Source: Oscillospiraceae bacterium
GTDB taxonomy: Bacteria; Bacillota; Clostridia; Oscillospirales; Ruminococcaceae
Length of the DNA: 64,000 bases
Assembly (NCBI GenBank): GCA_018110825.1
Contig: JAGBCL010000095.1
Location: forward strand, 310,001 to 374,000
Direction: 5' to 3'
Part shown: positions 34,272-43,350 of the stretch, piece by piece
How the letters are laid out: each line of letters starts with the position of its first letter
Numbering within the stretch: position 1 is the first letter of the stretch
Translations under genes and position numbers: made by a program
Notes under the pieces: generated by a model
What the model saw: the letters and a program-made list of their open reading frames with translations, nothing else
What the model was told of the DNA's origin: nothing
Databases searched by the model: none

Positions 34272-36254
34272 ATGAAGTGTTCAAACTGCGGATACGAAAA
34301 AAATAAAGAAGGAAAGAAGTTCTGCATAAAGTGCGGCAAACCGCTTGTTGCAGAGGAAAAGGTATCAGCTGTTCTTCCGGTTGAACTGATTGAAGATGTA
34401 TTGACTGTCACCTCTGACAACGTGGAACTGTTGCATGATGAAAAAATAAAATCCGATAAAACTATTTGCCCAAACTGTGGTTACGAGAAAAATAAGAAAG
34501 ACAGAAAATTCTGTATAAAGTGTGGCAAACCGTTTACATACACAGATGCAAAAGAAAATGTAACTTTGCAGTTTGAGTCGGTTATTAATGATGAGGAAGA
34601 CACTGTATCGGTTCAGATTGAAGAATCAACAGAAGAAATAATTATTCCAGAACAGGCTGAAGATATTCCCGAGGAAACAGCAGAAGAAATAATTATTCCC
34701 GAACAGATTGAAGATATTTCCGAAGAAACAGCAGAAGAAATAATTGTTCCCGAACAGGTTGAAGATGACATTACAGAAAAAGCAACTGTCGATGAAAAAA
34801 CGACAGAAGTGCTTGAAAAACAAAGAAATCCTTACTTAAAATATGTAATCGCACTTATTGTAATTCTGCTTGTTATAGGAGGAATAATTATTGCTCTTAT
34901 GCGTGATAACGAGGAAACAACAGAGATTAATAATGCTGAAATTACAACAGCTTCTGAAACTGAATATGAGGTCGATTCAATAGAAACAATTGTAACAAAA
35001 GTTTTTGAAACTACAGTACCGACTACAGCAGAGACTACAACAGTTTCCGAAACAACAGTGCCGACTACAGCAGAGACTACAACAGTTTCTGAAACAACAG
35101 TTCCGACTACAGAAGAGACTACAACGGTTTCCGAAACGACAGTTCCGACTACAGCAGAAACTACAGCCTCGACAACAACGGTGCCCACAACTGCTGCAAC
35201 TACCGTTCCAAAAACAGAAACAACCGTGAAGACAACGATAACAGCAGTTAAAAATGAAAATGAACCCCCGGAGCGTGAATTGATTACACCATTGGATGAA
35301 GTTCCTGAGTATGAAATATATAAATTAGGAGGATATTATGATGAATTTGAGTATAAATTTGTGCTTGATAAAAGTGTTTTAGGTGAATGGGAAGCTTTTG
35401 ATAAATGGGAAGGCGATCCGTCGGAATATGTATATAACAAGGAAACGGCGTCACCTGATTTAGGCTGTTTTAGAAATGTTATTTTCTATAATGATGGAAC
35501 AGCAATTACATCAGGCACAAGCGAAGAAGTACCGTGGACGTTGGGTTATGTTTATACAGATATGACGAAAAGCGGAAAAAAATTAAAATACAGATTAAGT
35601 GATTATCAGTTGTGGATTATTGATGGCGAGGAGTATTTGTTCTGCAAAGCTAAAAGTCATTCCAATTATGCTGATACAGGCAAAACTGATAGATACAGCG
35701 TATTTAAACGAGTTAGTGGCGAAATACCAAAACCTGAAGAAACAACGACTACAACTGTAACAACAACGACTACAACTGTAACAACAACTACTGCAACAAC
35801 TACAACAACATCAGATATTGCCCGTGAACTGATTACTCCGCTTGATCAGGTTCCTGAATATCAGAGAGTAAGCGCAGGATCTGGTTATAGAGATGTGTTA
35901 AGTTATGAATTCATACTTGATGAAACTGTACTTGGTGAGTGGGAGGCAATTGATTTTATTAGTGGTGATTTTTCTGAGTATGACCCAGGAGAAATATATT
36001 TTGATGGACAGTTATTTTTACGTAGCTTAACGTTTAATGATGATGGTACACTTATTTGGCATACATCTGAAACTGTAACAACAGAATGGACAATTGGATT
36101 GGTTTATTGTGGGTTTAATCATGATATGATATCTTCATATGAACTCTGGAATATCGAAGGCGAAGAATATCTTTTCTATGAATGGAAAAGCGGAGATTAT
36201 TCAATCAGAGGAAGAACCGATTGTCCATACTATGTCCTCAAAAGGAAAAAATAA
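34272..36254 (+). CDS. Membrane protein with two zinc ribbons, Thr-rich repeats and two secreted modules
   Basis: This 660-aa protein starts at ATG 34272, 8 nt after GAGGAG. The N terminus has two zinc ribbons (CSNCGYEKNKEGKKFCIKCG and a second with KKDRKFCIKCG). Four EEIIIPEQ-type repeats follow at about 118-165, then a membrane span at about 190-210. The extracellular part begins with a TTVSETTVPTTAE repeat array (about 240-320). Two copies of the ~140-aa secreted module come next, separated by a TTTTVTT linker. The modules match those in the two kinases (LGEWEAFDKWEGD, WTLGYVYTD, EYLFYEWKSGDY). It probably works in the same sensing pathway. Confidence 0.82.
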   Translation: MKCSNCGYEKNKEGKKFCIKCGKPLVAEEKVSAVLPVELIEDVLTVTSDNVELLHDEKIKSDKTICPNCGYEKNKKDRKFCIKCGKPFTYTDAKENVTLQFESVINDEEDTVSVQIEESTEEIIIPEQAEDIPEETAEEIIIPEQIEDISEETAEEIIVPEQVEDDITEKATVDEKTTEVLEKQRNPYLKYVIALIVILLVIGGIIIALMRDNEETTEINNAEITTASETEYEVDSIETIVTKVFETTVPTTAETTTVSETTVPTTAETTTVSETTVPTTEETTTVSETTVPTTAETTASTTTVPTTAATTVPKTETTVKTTITAVKNENEPPERELITPLDEVPEYEIYKLGGYYDEFEYKFVLDKSVLGEWEAFDKWEGDPSEYVYNKETASPDLGCFRNVIFYNDGTAITSGTSEEVPWTLGYVYTDMTKSGKKLKYRLSDYQLWIIDGEEYLFCKAKSHSNYADTGKTDRYSVFKRVSGEIPKPEETTTTTVTTTTTTVTTTTATTTTTSDIARELITPLDQVPEYQRVSAGSGYRDVLSYEFILDETVLGEWEAIDFISGDFSEYDPGEIYFDGQLFLRSLTFNDDGTLIWHTSETVTTEWTIGLVYCGFNHDMISSYELWNIEGEEYLFYEWKSGDYSIRGRTDCPYYVLKRKK

Positions 36255-36268
36255 TCAGGTGATATAAA

Positions 36269-38134
36269 ATGAAAAAATGTGAAAACTGTGGATTTGACAA
36301 AAATCAGAATAATCAGAAATTCTGTATGAAATGCGGTAAACCCTTTGCAGAGTTTGTAAATGCGGCACCAATTGAAAAAATGCCAAAGGAGGATGAGATT
36401 GTTTCTTCACAGCAGGCTACTGTTAAACTTGAAAAGCCTGAGGCAGAAAGCACCTTTGGTTTGAAACCTATTCCTGAATTTGATTTTGCAAGCAACTCTG
36501 TAAATACTTCTGTTTTAAAGGCAAAAAAAGCTGTAAGCGCTAGTGCTGACAAAGTAAAAAAAGAATATCAGAAAAACAGGAAGTCTATAAGTACTCTTGT
36601 GATTGCTTTGGTAATGAGTATCATTTTGTTGATTGCTGTCCCTGTGATTATTGAGACTGTAAAGGAAAAGCGTCATCAGAAGCAGCTTCTGAACAGTTAC
36701 AACAATGCAGTTGAGTTGTTTAATAACGGGAGTTATGCAGAAGCAAGTGAAATCTTTGAAGGATTGGGTGATTATGAGGATTCAAAGAATCTTGCTCTGG
36801 AATCCGCTTATCAGAATGGTCTCCGATTGGCAGGAGATAAGAAATATTCTGAGGCTGTGGTGCAGTTCGACAAAATAATATCTTACAAAGATTCTTACTC
36901 ACTGTGGGTTGAGTATGCAAAATATGCCGAAGCATATCAATTGTTTGAAGATGGAGATTTTTATAATGCAAAAAGAGCATTTGTAAAATTAGGCGATGAG
37001 GAAATGGTTACCGAAATCAAATATGCTGAAGCAGTTGATGCAATGAATAATGGAGAGTATGCAGCAGCTAGTACAAAGTTCAATGCTATTTCAGGATATA
37101 AGGATTCAGATGAAAAATACAAGGAATGTGCATATGCTTATGCTGAAATTCAATATAATGATGGAGAATATAGAGTAGCAAAGAATTTTTATAAGAAGGC
37201 TGATGATTATAAGGATTCACAAGAAAAACTAAAAATCACCTCTGAACTTGCTGATGAGGCAGAAGAGAATAATAAAATATATAAAGAAGCTGCTAGATTA
37301 TTAGAGTATAATAACTACCTTGAAGCCGCTGAAATGTTTAAATCATTAGGAGATTATAAGGATTCAGCTGAAAAGGCTAAAGAATCAGAACAGCTATATC
37401 AGGATAGCTTACCGAAGATTATTGATGGCCCTGCTGAAGAGTACACAAAAAAATATGAAAATCGTTTTGGTGAATTGACATATACACAGTATACATATTA
37501 TATGAAAGAGAATATTGACTATACGTGTTTTGGCAATGTGGATTTAGCATTATCATTCACAAACAGTGAAGCGGAGAATGCAATAGAAAAGACTCTTTCC
37601 GAGTTTTCAAAATATCCTGACGCCCAAAACGCTTTCTATGATAAGCCTTTGGGATCTGGTTATGATTGCAGATACATAGGTTATGAAATAGATAATGCTA
37701 TATTTATTTCTTATGGTTGTTATTTGTTTGTGGAACTTCGATATATATCAGAGCAGTACAGGACAGAATCCGAAAACTATAGTAAAAAAATCATATTTGA
37801 CCTCGTTACAGGCGATATTGTTGAGTTAAAGGATATTACTTATTTTGATCTTATGAAAAAGGAAATTGTTAATTATTCAAAAGATTATATTGATGAGTAC
37901 TATTCTGCGGAAAATTTTGATATGTCACCAGCATATTATGACTATGATGTTAAGGATATAGAAAATTATGATTGGTATGAGACAGACAGATGGAACATAT
38001 TTGAAGATGGCTTGTACATTTATTATGATAATCTTTTTCCTAATAGAAACGGATATGATGCTGGCGCAACCGTAACATTTCCAATGCATCGTATGGAGGC
38101 ATATATAAATGATTCATATGTAAAATACTATTAA
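36269..38134 (+). CDS. Zinc-ribbon membrane protein with TPR-like repeats (copy A)
   Basis: This 621-aa protein starts at ATG 36269, 14 nt after the previous stop. A zinc ribbon (CENCGFDKNQNNQKFCMKCG) is followed by a linker and a membrane span (about 109-132). A run of short helical TPR-like repeats comes next (about 145-385); each repeat ends in a GDYEDS or YKDS turn. The C terminus is a beta-rich secreted domain (about 390-621). The gene closes the middle cluster and is a paralogue of the 917-aa protein at 57619, sharing the repeat phrase EASEIFEGLGDYEDSKNLAL. Confidence 0.82.
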   Translation: MKKCENCGFDKNQNNQKFCMKCGKPFAEFVNAAPIEKMPKEDEIVSSQQATVKLEKPEAESTFGLKPIPEFDFASNSVNTSVLKAKKAVSASADKVKKEYQKNRKSISTLVIALVMSIILLIAVPVIIETVKEKRHQKQLLNSYNNAVELFNNGSYAEASEIFEGLGDYEDSKNLALESAYQNGLRLAGDKKYSEAVVQFDKIISYKDSYSLWVEYAKYAEAYQLFEDGDFYNAKRAFVKLGDEEMVTEIKYAEAVDAMNNGEYAAASTKFNAISGYKDSDEKYKECAYAYAEIQYNDGEYRVAKNFYKKADDYKDSQEKLKITSELADEAEENNKIYKEAARLLEYNNYLEAAEMFKSLGDYKDSAEKAKESEQLYQDSLPKIIDGPAEEYTKKYENRFGELTYTQYTYYMKENIDYTCFGNVDLALSFTNSEAENAIEKTLSEFSKYPDAQNAFYDKPLGSGYDCRYIGYEIDNAIFISYGCYLFVELRYISEQYRTESENYSKKIIFDLVTGDIVELKDITYFDLMKKEIVNYSKDYIDEYYSAENFDMSPAYYDYDVKDIENYDWYETDRWNIFEDGLYIYYDNLFPNRNGYDAGATVTFPMHRMEAYINDSYVKYY

Positions 38135-38154
38135 CGTTTATATTCGCAGATGAA

Positions 38155-38186
38155 TTAGCACTCTTAAATCAAGAGTGCTATTTTTT
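38155..38186 (+). promoter_or_regulatory. CIRCE-like inverted repeat, also a terminator candidate (copy A)
   Basis: TTAGCACTC (38155-38163), N9, GAGTGCTAT (38173-38181) matches the HrcA operator consensus TTAGCACTC-N9-GAGTGCTAA with one mismatch at the last base, and T-runs follow. As a hairpin plus U-tract it could equally terminate the TPR gene. The paralogous copy at 60439 is a perfect match. Confidence 0.6.
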
Positions 38187-38412
38187 ACTATATATCCATA
38201 AAAATATCACAATTTATACACAATACATAGTTATACTATAATTGCAGAGAAAGAAAAAAGAGCCTTGGAAAACCAAGACTATTTCAACCACAAAATGTAT
38301 GTGGGCAAATTAGTTGAGTGAATGATGCATGATGTTACCGAGCATAAAAATATCCGTCCCTCACAAAGTGAGAAACGGATTGGCTGCGCGGGTGCCGCGC
38401 TGGTGGAGATGA
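38187..38412. repeat. Degenerate copy of the ssrA downstream flank with the last 12 nt of ssrA
   Basis: The sequence from 38187 to about 38300 resembles 60471-60598, including ATAGTTATACTATAATTGCA, a minus-strand terminator hairpin followed by an A-rich run, and TGTATGTGGG. After about 100 unique bases, TGGTGGAGATGA (38401-38412) is identical to the 3' terminus of ssrA at 60605-60616. The unique part holds a minus-strand hairpin with CTCACTTTGTGAG inside an ATCCGT/ACGGAT stem and a GCGCGG-GTG-CCGCGC hairpin. The block reads as an attachment-site relic. No gene is present between 38135 and 38489. Confidence 0.65.
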
Positions 38413-38489
38413 AGCGAAGCGGAAAGAACCCACATACAAAAATGGCTAAAATGCGTGGATTGAATAAAAAATAAATGACAGGTGATTTT

Positions 38490-39059
38490 ATGAAATTAGT
38501 TGAAAAAATTAAATCGTTTATTCCAAACTCTAACGAATCGTGGTTGAGGTTAAGTATCTCTTTTTTTATAACAGGTATATTGTTTTTGCTATTTGATTTT
38601 ATTGCTATTAATAACATTAGTACTGATAATCAAAGTACTATAACGTTGGTATCGTCAATCTTTATGTATGCAGGTATATTTTGTTTTCCATATATAAATA
38701 ATAAGGATAAAATCTTTTTGGCAATAGGTAATTTTTTATTCTATCTAATATATTTAATTATAACTGTTTTAGCTGTATTGCAATGGTTATCAAGTGCTTC
38801 AAATGGTAATGTTAACTTTTGGTTGTCAATAATAGTAGCTGTTATGTTAACAATTTTATTAAATGTTACATTAAAACCGCTATTTTTTATTATTAAAACT
38901 ATTAATCAAAAAATATGTGATATTTCTTTAAAAAACCAAGATGGACGTATAACAAAAGGGTTTAAGGAACTATTTGCAAATATTGGTATTATTACTGCAT
39001 TTATAATTTCCATTCTTACAATAATAAAAACAATTGTAGAAATTGCAAGTGGAGTATAA
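38490..39059 (+). CDS. Small integral membrane protein
   Basis: This 189-aa protein starts at ATG 38490 after ACAGGTGA; the ATG at 38475 has no ribosome site. Four hydrophobic spans are visible (about 22-42, 53-72, 80-105 and 112-135), with a fifth segment near the C terminus (about 160-185). It is very AT-rich compared with genes to its left, which suggests a different origin. It is the first gene right of the ssrA-type repeat. Function unknown. Confidence 0.65.
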   Translation: MKLVEKIKSFIPNSNESWLRLSISFFITGILFLLFDFIAINNISTDNQSTITLVSSIFMYAGIFCFPYINNKDKIFLAIGNFLFYLIYLIITVLAVLQWLSSASNGNVNFWLSIIVAVMLTILLNVTLKPLFFIIKTINQKICDISLKNQDGRITKGFKELFANIGIITAFIISILTIIKTIVEIASGV

Positions 39060-39112
39060 GTTTAAATATAAATTCAGATAAACAACAATGCAGCTATGTT
39101 ATTTATCAACTG

Positions 39113-39165
39113 AAATAATGGAAACTAGATATTGCAATATATGCAATATCTAGTTTCCATTATTT
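39113..39165. terminator. Perfect 24-bp inverted repeat
   Basis: The 24 nt at 39113-39136 are the exact reverse complement of 39142-39165, with a 5-nt loop (ATATA). It could end the preceding membrane-protein transcript in either direction, though the U-tract is poor. Confidence 0.6.
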
Positions 39166-39197
39166 GTTGTATGTTGTGAAAAATAAAATGATGTATC

Positions 39198-39226
39198 TTG
39201 ATAATTTTTAAAATATGTGCTATACT
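39198..39226 (+). promoter_or_regulatory. Sigma-A promoter for the ATPase/nuclease pair
   Basis: TTGATA (39198-39203), 17 bp, TATACT (39221-39226), 38 nt before the start codon at 39264. Confidence 0.75.
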
Positions 39227-39263
39227 TTAAAAAGCGTTATTATTAAGCTAAAGGAGGCAAATT

Positions 39264-40565
39264 ATGGCAGCGAAAATTGCAATTAAAAATTTGGGACCAA
39301 TTACAGATTGTACAATGCCTTTAAATGATTTTACAGTTTTAACCGGTGCACAAGCCTCAGGTAAAAGTACTATAGCAAAATGCATATATTTTTGCCGTAC
39401 TATAAAAGACGATATTTGTGAAGACGTGTTCAAATATAGCCTCTTAATGAACGGACAATATTCTTTGAAAAATACAATACTTCGAACTTTGCGCAATAAA
39501 TTTTTACAAATGTTCGGAACATCTAAGGCAATGAGCAATAATATGCTTTTGCGTTATGAATATTCAGAGCAGACATTTGTTGAAATCACATTACGAATGC
39601 AGGAAAGAGATGAATTTATTAATCCCAAATATGTGTATATTAAGTTTAGTAATGATATCGAAAAATTTATGAGTACCGTTCAGATTTCAAATATTAAGCG
39701 TGAAACACTTCAGAATGAACTTAACGAATTATTTCATGATGATTATGAATCTATATTTATTCCTGCCGGAAGAAGCCTTATATCTTTACTGACTTCGCAA
39801 TTGAATTATTTATTTGCAACAATGGACGATGATCAAAAAAGAAGTATTGATTTTTGTACTCAAAAATATATAGAACGAATTTTGAAAATTCGTCCGCTTT
39901 TCAATGATGGATTAGATGGATTGGCATATCAAAAGAGTAATGTAACCCGTATCAACAAAAAAGCAACAGATAAGATTCTTGACCTTATTTCCACGATTCT
40001 TAAAGGAAGATATGTATTTGTAAATAGTGAAGAAAGATTGTATTTAACCGATAATCATGATGAAACAGACAGGTTTGTAAAAATTAATTATACTTCGTCG
40101 GGACAGCAGGAAACTGTATGGATTTTCAATATTCTTTTTCATCTTCTTGTTAGTAAAACAAAAGCGTTTATTATACTTGAAGAACCTGAAGCTCATTTAT
40201 ATCCTGATGCACAGAAATATATTTCTGAAATACTTGCATTAATGTCAAATCAGGATTGTCAGTTATTTATTACCACCCATAGTCCATATATACTTGGAGC
40301 GATAAATAATTTGATATATGCAAATTATTTATCAAGTAATCGTGTAATTACAAATGATGTTAATAATTTGGTTGACCCACAATGCCAAATTAAGAATCAT
40401 TGTGCGTATTATGTAAAGAATGGTAGTATAGAATCCTGTCTTGAAGATTCTTCAGAGAAGCTGATTATGAACGAAATGATTGATGGTGCATCTTTTGAAA
40501 TCAATAGTTTATATGATGAACTTTTGGAATTGAGTTGGAAAGCAGGTGAATCTGATGTTGTTTAA
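39264..40565 (+). CDS. OLD/RecF-like AAA ATPase (AAA_15/AAA_21 type)
   Basis: This 433-aa SMC-like ATPase starts at ATG 39264 after AAAGGAGG. Walker A is TGAQASGKSTIAK (about residues 27-39). A long helical insertion follows. The C-terminal half has the signature-like TSSGQQETVWIF, Walker B IILEEPEAHLYPD and switch region LFITTHSPYILGA. No Toprim domain is fused. The stop overlaps the next gene by 11 nt. ATPases of this type paired with small nucleases are common two-gene phage-defence units, so a defence role is likely but not shown. Confidence 0.88.
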   Translation: MAAKIAIKNLGPITDCTMPLNDFTVLTGAQASGKSTIAKCIYFCRTIKDDICEDVFKYSLLMNGQYSLKNTILRTLRNKFLQMFGTSKAMSNNMLLRYEYSEQTFVEITLRMQERDEFINPKYVYIKFSNDIEKFMSTVQISNIKRETLQNELNELFHDDYESIFIPAGRSLISLLTSQLNYLFATMDDDQKRSIDFCTQKYIERILKIRPLFNDGLDGLAYQKSNVTRINKKATDKILDLISTILKGRYVFVNSEERLYLTDNHDETDRFVKINYTSSGQQETVWIFNILFHLLVSKTKAFIILEEPEAHLYPDAQKYISEILALMSNQDCQLFITTHSPYILGAINNLIYANYLSSNRVITNDVNNLVDPQCQIKNHCAYYVKNGSIESCLEDSSEKLIMNEMIDGASFEINSLYDELLELSWKAGESDVV

Positions 40566-40974
40566 AGGCAAATCCATTTGTGCAATTGACAAAGATCCTG
40601 TAATATCAGCAGAAAAAGGTAATTCGCATATTCTTAAAAATCCCGATCGTATTCATGTTTATCAGTATCATATTGATGGTGAAATAATTAATGACAGTAT
40701 TGGAAAAAGATGTGATTATATTGTTGAAGCGGAAACATCTGCAAAAGCAACAGCATATCTTATTGAATTAAAAGGGTCAGATATTAGAGGTGCAGGTGAG
40801 CAGATTGAAAATACAATTTCAAGAATACCTGCACTTAATGATTACATAATTAAATGCAGAATTGTAGCAAATAAAGCCAGAACCCATGAGATTGAAAGTA
40901 CGGAAATAAAGCGACTTAAAAAGAAATACAGGGATACGCTTATTAGGACTAAAAAGTTTGAGGAAACTTTATAA
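40555..40974 (+). CDS. PD-(D/E)XK-like nuclease partner of the ATPase
   Basis: This 139-aa protein starts at ATG 40555, 6 nt after AGCAGGTGA. GTG at 40546 is an alternative but lies within the ribosome site. The core shows D54 in KRCDYIVE, then E71-L-K73 in AYLIELKGSDI, and Q83 in GEQIENTI. That is the D...ExK...Q pattern of PD-(D/E)XK nucleases on a short beta-beta-alpha frame. A terminator follows 28 nt later, so the operon has just two genes. The nuclease call is by motif only, and the active-site spacing is plausible. Confidence 0.65.
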   Translation: MLFKGKSICAIDKDPVISAEKGNSHILKNPDRIHVYQYHIDGEIINDSIGKRCDYIVEAETSAKATAYLIELKGSDIRGAGEQIENTISRIPALNDYIIKCRIVANKARTHEIESTEIKRLKKKYRDTLIRTKKFEETL

Positions 40975-41001
40975 TTCATATGTTGCATAAACCTATGAAA
41001 A

Positions 41002-41040
41002 ATGGACTTCGGAAATTACTCCGAAGTCCATTTTCCTTTT
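41002..41040 (+). terminator. Terminator of the ATPase/nuclease pair
   Basis: ATGGACTTCGG (41002-41012) pairs with CCGAAGTCCAT (41021-41031), followed by TTTCCTTTTT. Confidence 0.85.
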
Positions 41041-41079
41041 TTATTTTACAAACTTTTGTTATAATGATAAGGTTGATTT

Positions 41080-41149
41080 AAGGTTGAAAATAAGTTGATA
41101 TTGCGTAGAATAGCGGTTTAAAACTAGTTGTAAACCAAATTTCAACCTT
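41080..41149. repeat. Long inverted-repeat structure upstream of the 667-aa gene
   Basis: AAGGTTGAAA (41080-41089) is the reverse complement of TTTCAACCTT (41140-41149), and inside it GGTTTA (41115-41120) pairs with TAAACC (41131-41136). GGTTGA is also repeated directly at 41071 and 41082. The structure could be a binding or replication site. The rest of the 40975-41343 gap holds an IR arm at 41243 and a likely promoter (TTGTAA 41294, TATAAT 41317). Confidence 0.5.
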
Positions 41150-41242
41150 GTTTAAAAGGTAAATTCATCAGCTGTGTTATTGAGTGATTAAGTGGATTTT
41201 TATGAATGAACCCAAGTTTTTGTACAAGAAATTTATGAAAAT

Positions 41243-41267
41243 AGTCCCAGCAATGGGTAGGGGGACT
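41243..41267 (+). repeat. Left arm of an imperfect inverted repeat flanking the 667-aa gene
   Basis: This 25-mer matches the reverse complement of 43399-43423 at 20 of 25 positions; the shared core is ATGGGTAGGGG. The arm is itself partly palindromic (AGTCCC at the start, GGGGACT at the end). Confidence 0.6.
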
Positions 41268-41343
41268 TGATGAATAGAATTGACATTTAGCTATTGTAAT
41301 TTTTAATTGTAGCTTGTATAATGTAATAAAAGGGGGCTTAGTT

Positions 41344-43347
41344 ATGGCTGATAAGACAGGGAATAAATTTAAAGATATCACTTTGGATAATGACTATAGC
41401 GTTGCAAACAATACAGAAAAAACGGAAACAGTTATTCATACAGCTGAAGAAAGAAAGCGAATGAATGATGATGATAACAATACAGAGAAGCGTTTATATA
41501 TTACAATGTTGAAGAACAATGCCATTATCATAAAATCCAAAAGTGGTAAATCCTTATTAAATGATTTGCGTAAAATGGCATATGCTCGCTTCAGAACCTT
41601 GTTAAATCAAATGTGTGATTGCAATTTTAATAAGAAAATTATTATGGATACATTTAAACAAAAGCACAGACACTCATACTTAATCAATCTTTATGGAATT
41701 AAAGGTAGTAAGGAGTATGGTGGTATAGAAAAAGCACCTAAATCAAACGTATACAAGGAAAGCTACTTAGCTTATGCTCCATTTGTATTTTACAATAATT
41801 TCAACGGCAAGAGCTATTTCTATATTGAGATGCATTATAGAAAGCAGATAAGATGTATATTGGCTGAAGAAGGCAAATTAACTACTAAAGAACTGAATGC
41901 CTACATCATTGCTGACAGTAATGATGAACGCTTTTTTCGAAACGCGGTTAATGCGTCAAGAAGAATAGCTATTAATAATGCTTCCTTAAAGTATCCATAC
42001 CGCTATTCATGGTCTGATTTTATATATACATATGATAGTCATACTTTACGTCATATAAGTGCGGAATTTTCTAAAGAAAATGAGTGTAATATATCAGAAA
42101 TAGTGACGGCTTTAAATGTCTTAATAAAGTACAATCTATTGTCATTAGTAGGCATGTTATGTGCACATGATACCTCGTCTAAAATTTGTTATAATAATTA
42201 TTATTTATGGAAAGCTGATAATAACACAGCATATCAATTAGCGAAGAAAATTATTTCCTTAAGCAATTATTCGTATATAGAAATTGATGATAGCAATATC
42301 AAAGATATAAATACGTTACCCAATATTCCAATTGTAATAACCGAGCCGTCATCTAATTTGATTAGTAGCTTGAAACAATGTGGTGAAGTGTATGATTTTG
42401 CAAAGTCTTATTTGTATGAGAATTTATGTGATGGTTCATATGGTGATAAAACAGTAATTAATATCAAAGGTATTATATTGCAAAAAGACTCCAAATCCTC
42501 AAATTCTAATATTGAAAGCCAAACCTTGAATCAATATAGTATGGGATGTTTGATGAGGTTTTTAGAAAATGTCTTTATTTGTGATTATCAGTTTAAAAAG
42601 TCAAAGTATAGTCGTGTGGCGAATTTAATACGTAAATATCTTATTTTTAAGTCAAAATATTATTGTGAAAATAATACCAGTGATAAACATATTTCTTTTA
42701 TGTCAATATGTCATATATTATCTAATTTATTTGCATCTGATGACGTTTATCATGTTACGTATCTGATTAAAAGCTTTAATTCTATATATGGGACAGAATT
42801 TTCAATCAATGACTTTATGAAAGAAAATAATTTTTTAACAGATGAAAAGTCTGATTCATATGCTACAGAAAATAAAGCAGAGTTAGAAGAAGTAATTAGT
42901 GAAGAAACCGAAATCAATCAAACAGCAGCTGAAGCCTCAAAAGTTGATATGTTAAATCAGCGACCATTAACAGAAGAAGATTATAATGATATGTTAGATA
43001 TATTTTACAACAATATTGTCAAAGCGTATAGTAATATGGATAAAGATAAAGCATTATTTGTGTATATGCCAAACAAAAGCAAGGGTGAGCCACGCAAATA
43101 CGCTCGTTTTTGTATTGATGAAGATGAACCTAAAAGTCGCATTGAAAATCTGTTAAAGGAAATGTTTGGTGCTGTTACTGGTTTTGAAGATTCTAATTTA
43201 TTTAACCTGATTATTAGGAATAATAAAGAGGCAGAGAGCGCTGGCGAAAAGTCTGCAACTAACAGTAATCATGAATTAATAAAAATCAATGTTGGTAAAA
43301 AGAAAGTATATGTGATATATATTCCAGCTGAATACTATAAACCATAA
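41344..43347 (+). CDS. Unidentified 667-aa protein between inverted repeats
   Basis: It starts at ATG 41344 after AAAAGGGGGC. It is AT-rich (long runs of Asn, Lys, Ile and Tyr codons). The N-terminal 50 residues are charged and probably disordered. The middle is globular and helical, with Tyr-rich segments (NNFNGKSYFYIEMHYRKQIR). An acidic linker comes at about 505-540. A C-terminal domain follows (about 545-667, starting RPLTEEDYNDMLDIFYNN). I recognise no catalytic motif. It stands alone, with inverted-repeat arms on both sides, next to a serine recombinase gene. It may be cargo of a mobile element. Confidence 0.65.
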   Translation: MADKTGNKFKDITLDNDYSVANNTEKTETVIHTAEERKRMNDDDNNTEKRLYITMLKNNAIIIKSKSGKSLLNDLRKMAYARFRTLLNQMCDCNFNKKIIMDTFKQKHRHSYLINLYGIKGSKEYGGIEKAPKSNVYKESYLAYAPFVFYNNFNGKSYFYIEMHYRKQIRCILAEEGKLTTKELNAYIIADSNDERFFRNAVNASRRIAINNASLKYPYRYSWSDFIYTYDSHTLRHISAEFSKENECNISEIVTALNVLIKYNLLSLVGMLCAHDTSSKICYNNYYLWKADNNTAYQLAKKIISLSNYSYIEIDDSNIKDINTLPNIPIVITEPSSNLISSLKQCGEVYDFAKSYLYENLCDGSYGDKTVINIKGIILQKDSKSSNSNIESQTLNQYSMGCLMRFLENVFICDYQFKKSKYSRVANLIRKYLIFKSKYYCENNTSDKHISFMSICHILSNLFASDDVYHVTYLIKSFNSIYGTEFSINDFMKENNFLTDEKSDSYATENKAELEEVISEETEINQTAAEASKVDMLNQRPLTEEDYNDMLDIFYNNIVKAYSNMDKDKALFVYMPNKSKGEPRKYARFCIDEDEPKSRIENLLKEMFGAVTGFEDSNLFNLIIRNNKEAESAGEKSATNSNHELIKINVGKKKVYVIYIPAEYYKP

Positions 43348-43350
43348 GCT

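Noticed and set aside
34832-35188. A minus-strand Val-rich repeat protein
   Set aside because: It is the antisense shadow of the Thr-rich repeat array in the plus-strand gene at 34272.
38279-38617. A 112-aa minus-strand reading frame
   Set aside because: It runs through the ssrA-flank repeat and the start of the plus-strand membrane-protein gene, has no ribosome site and no coherent protein pattern.
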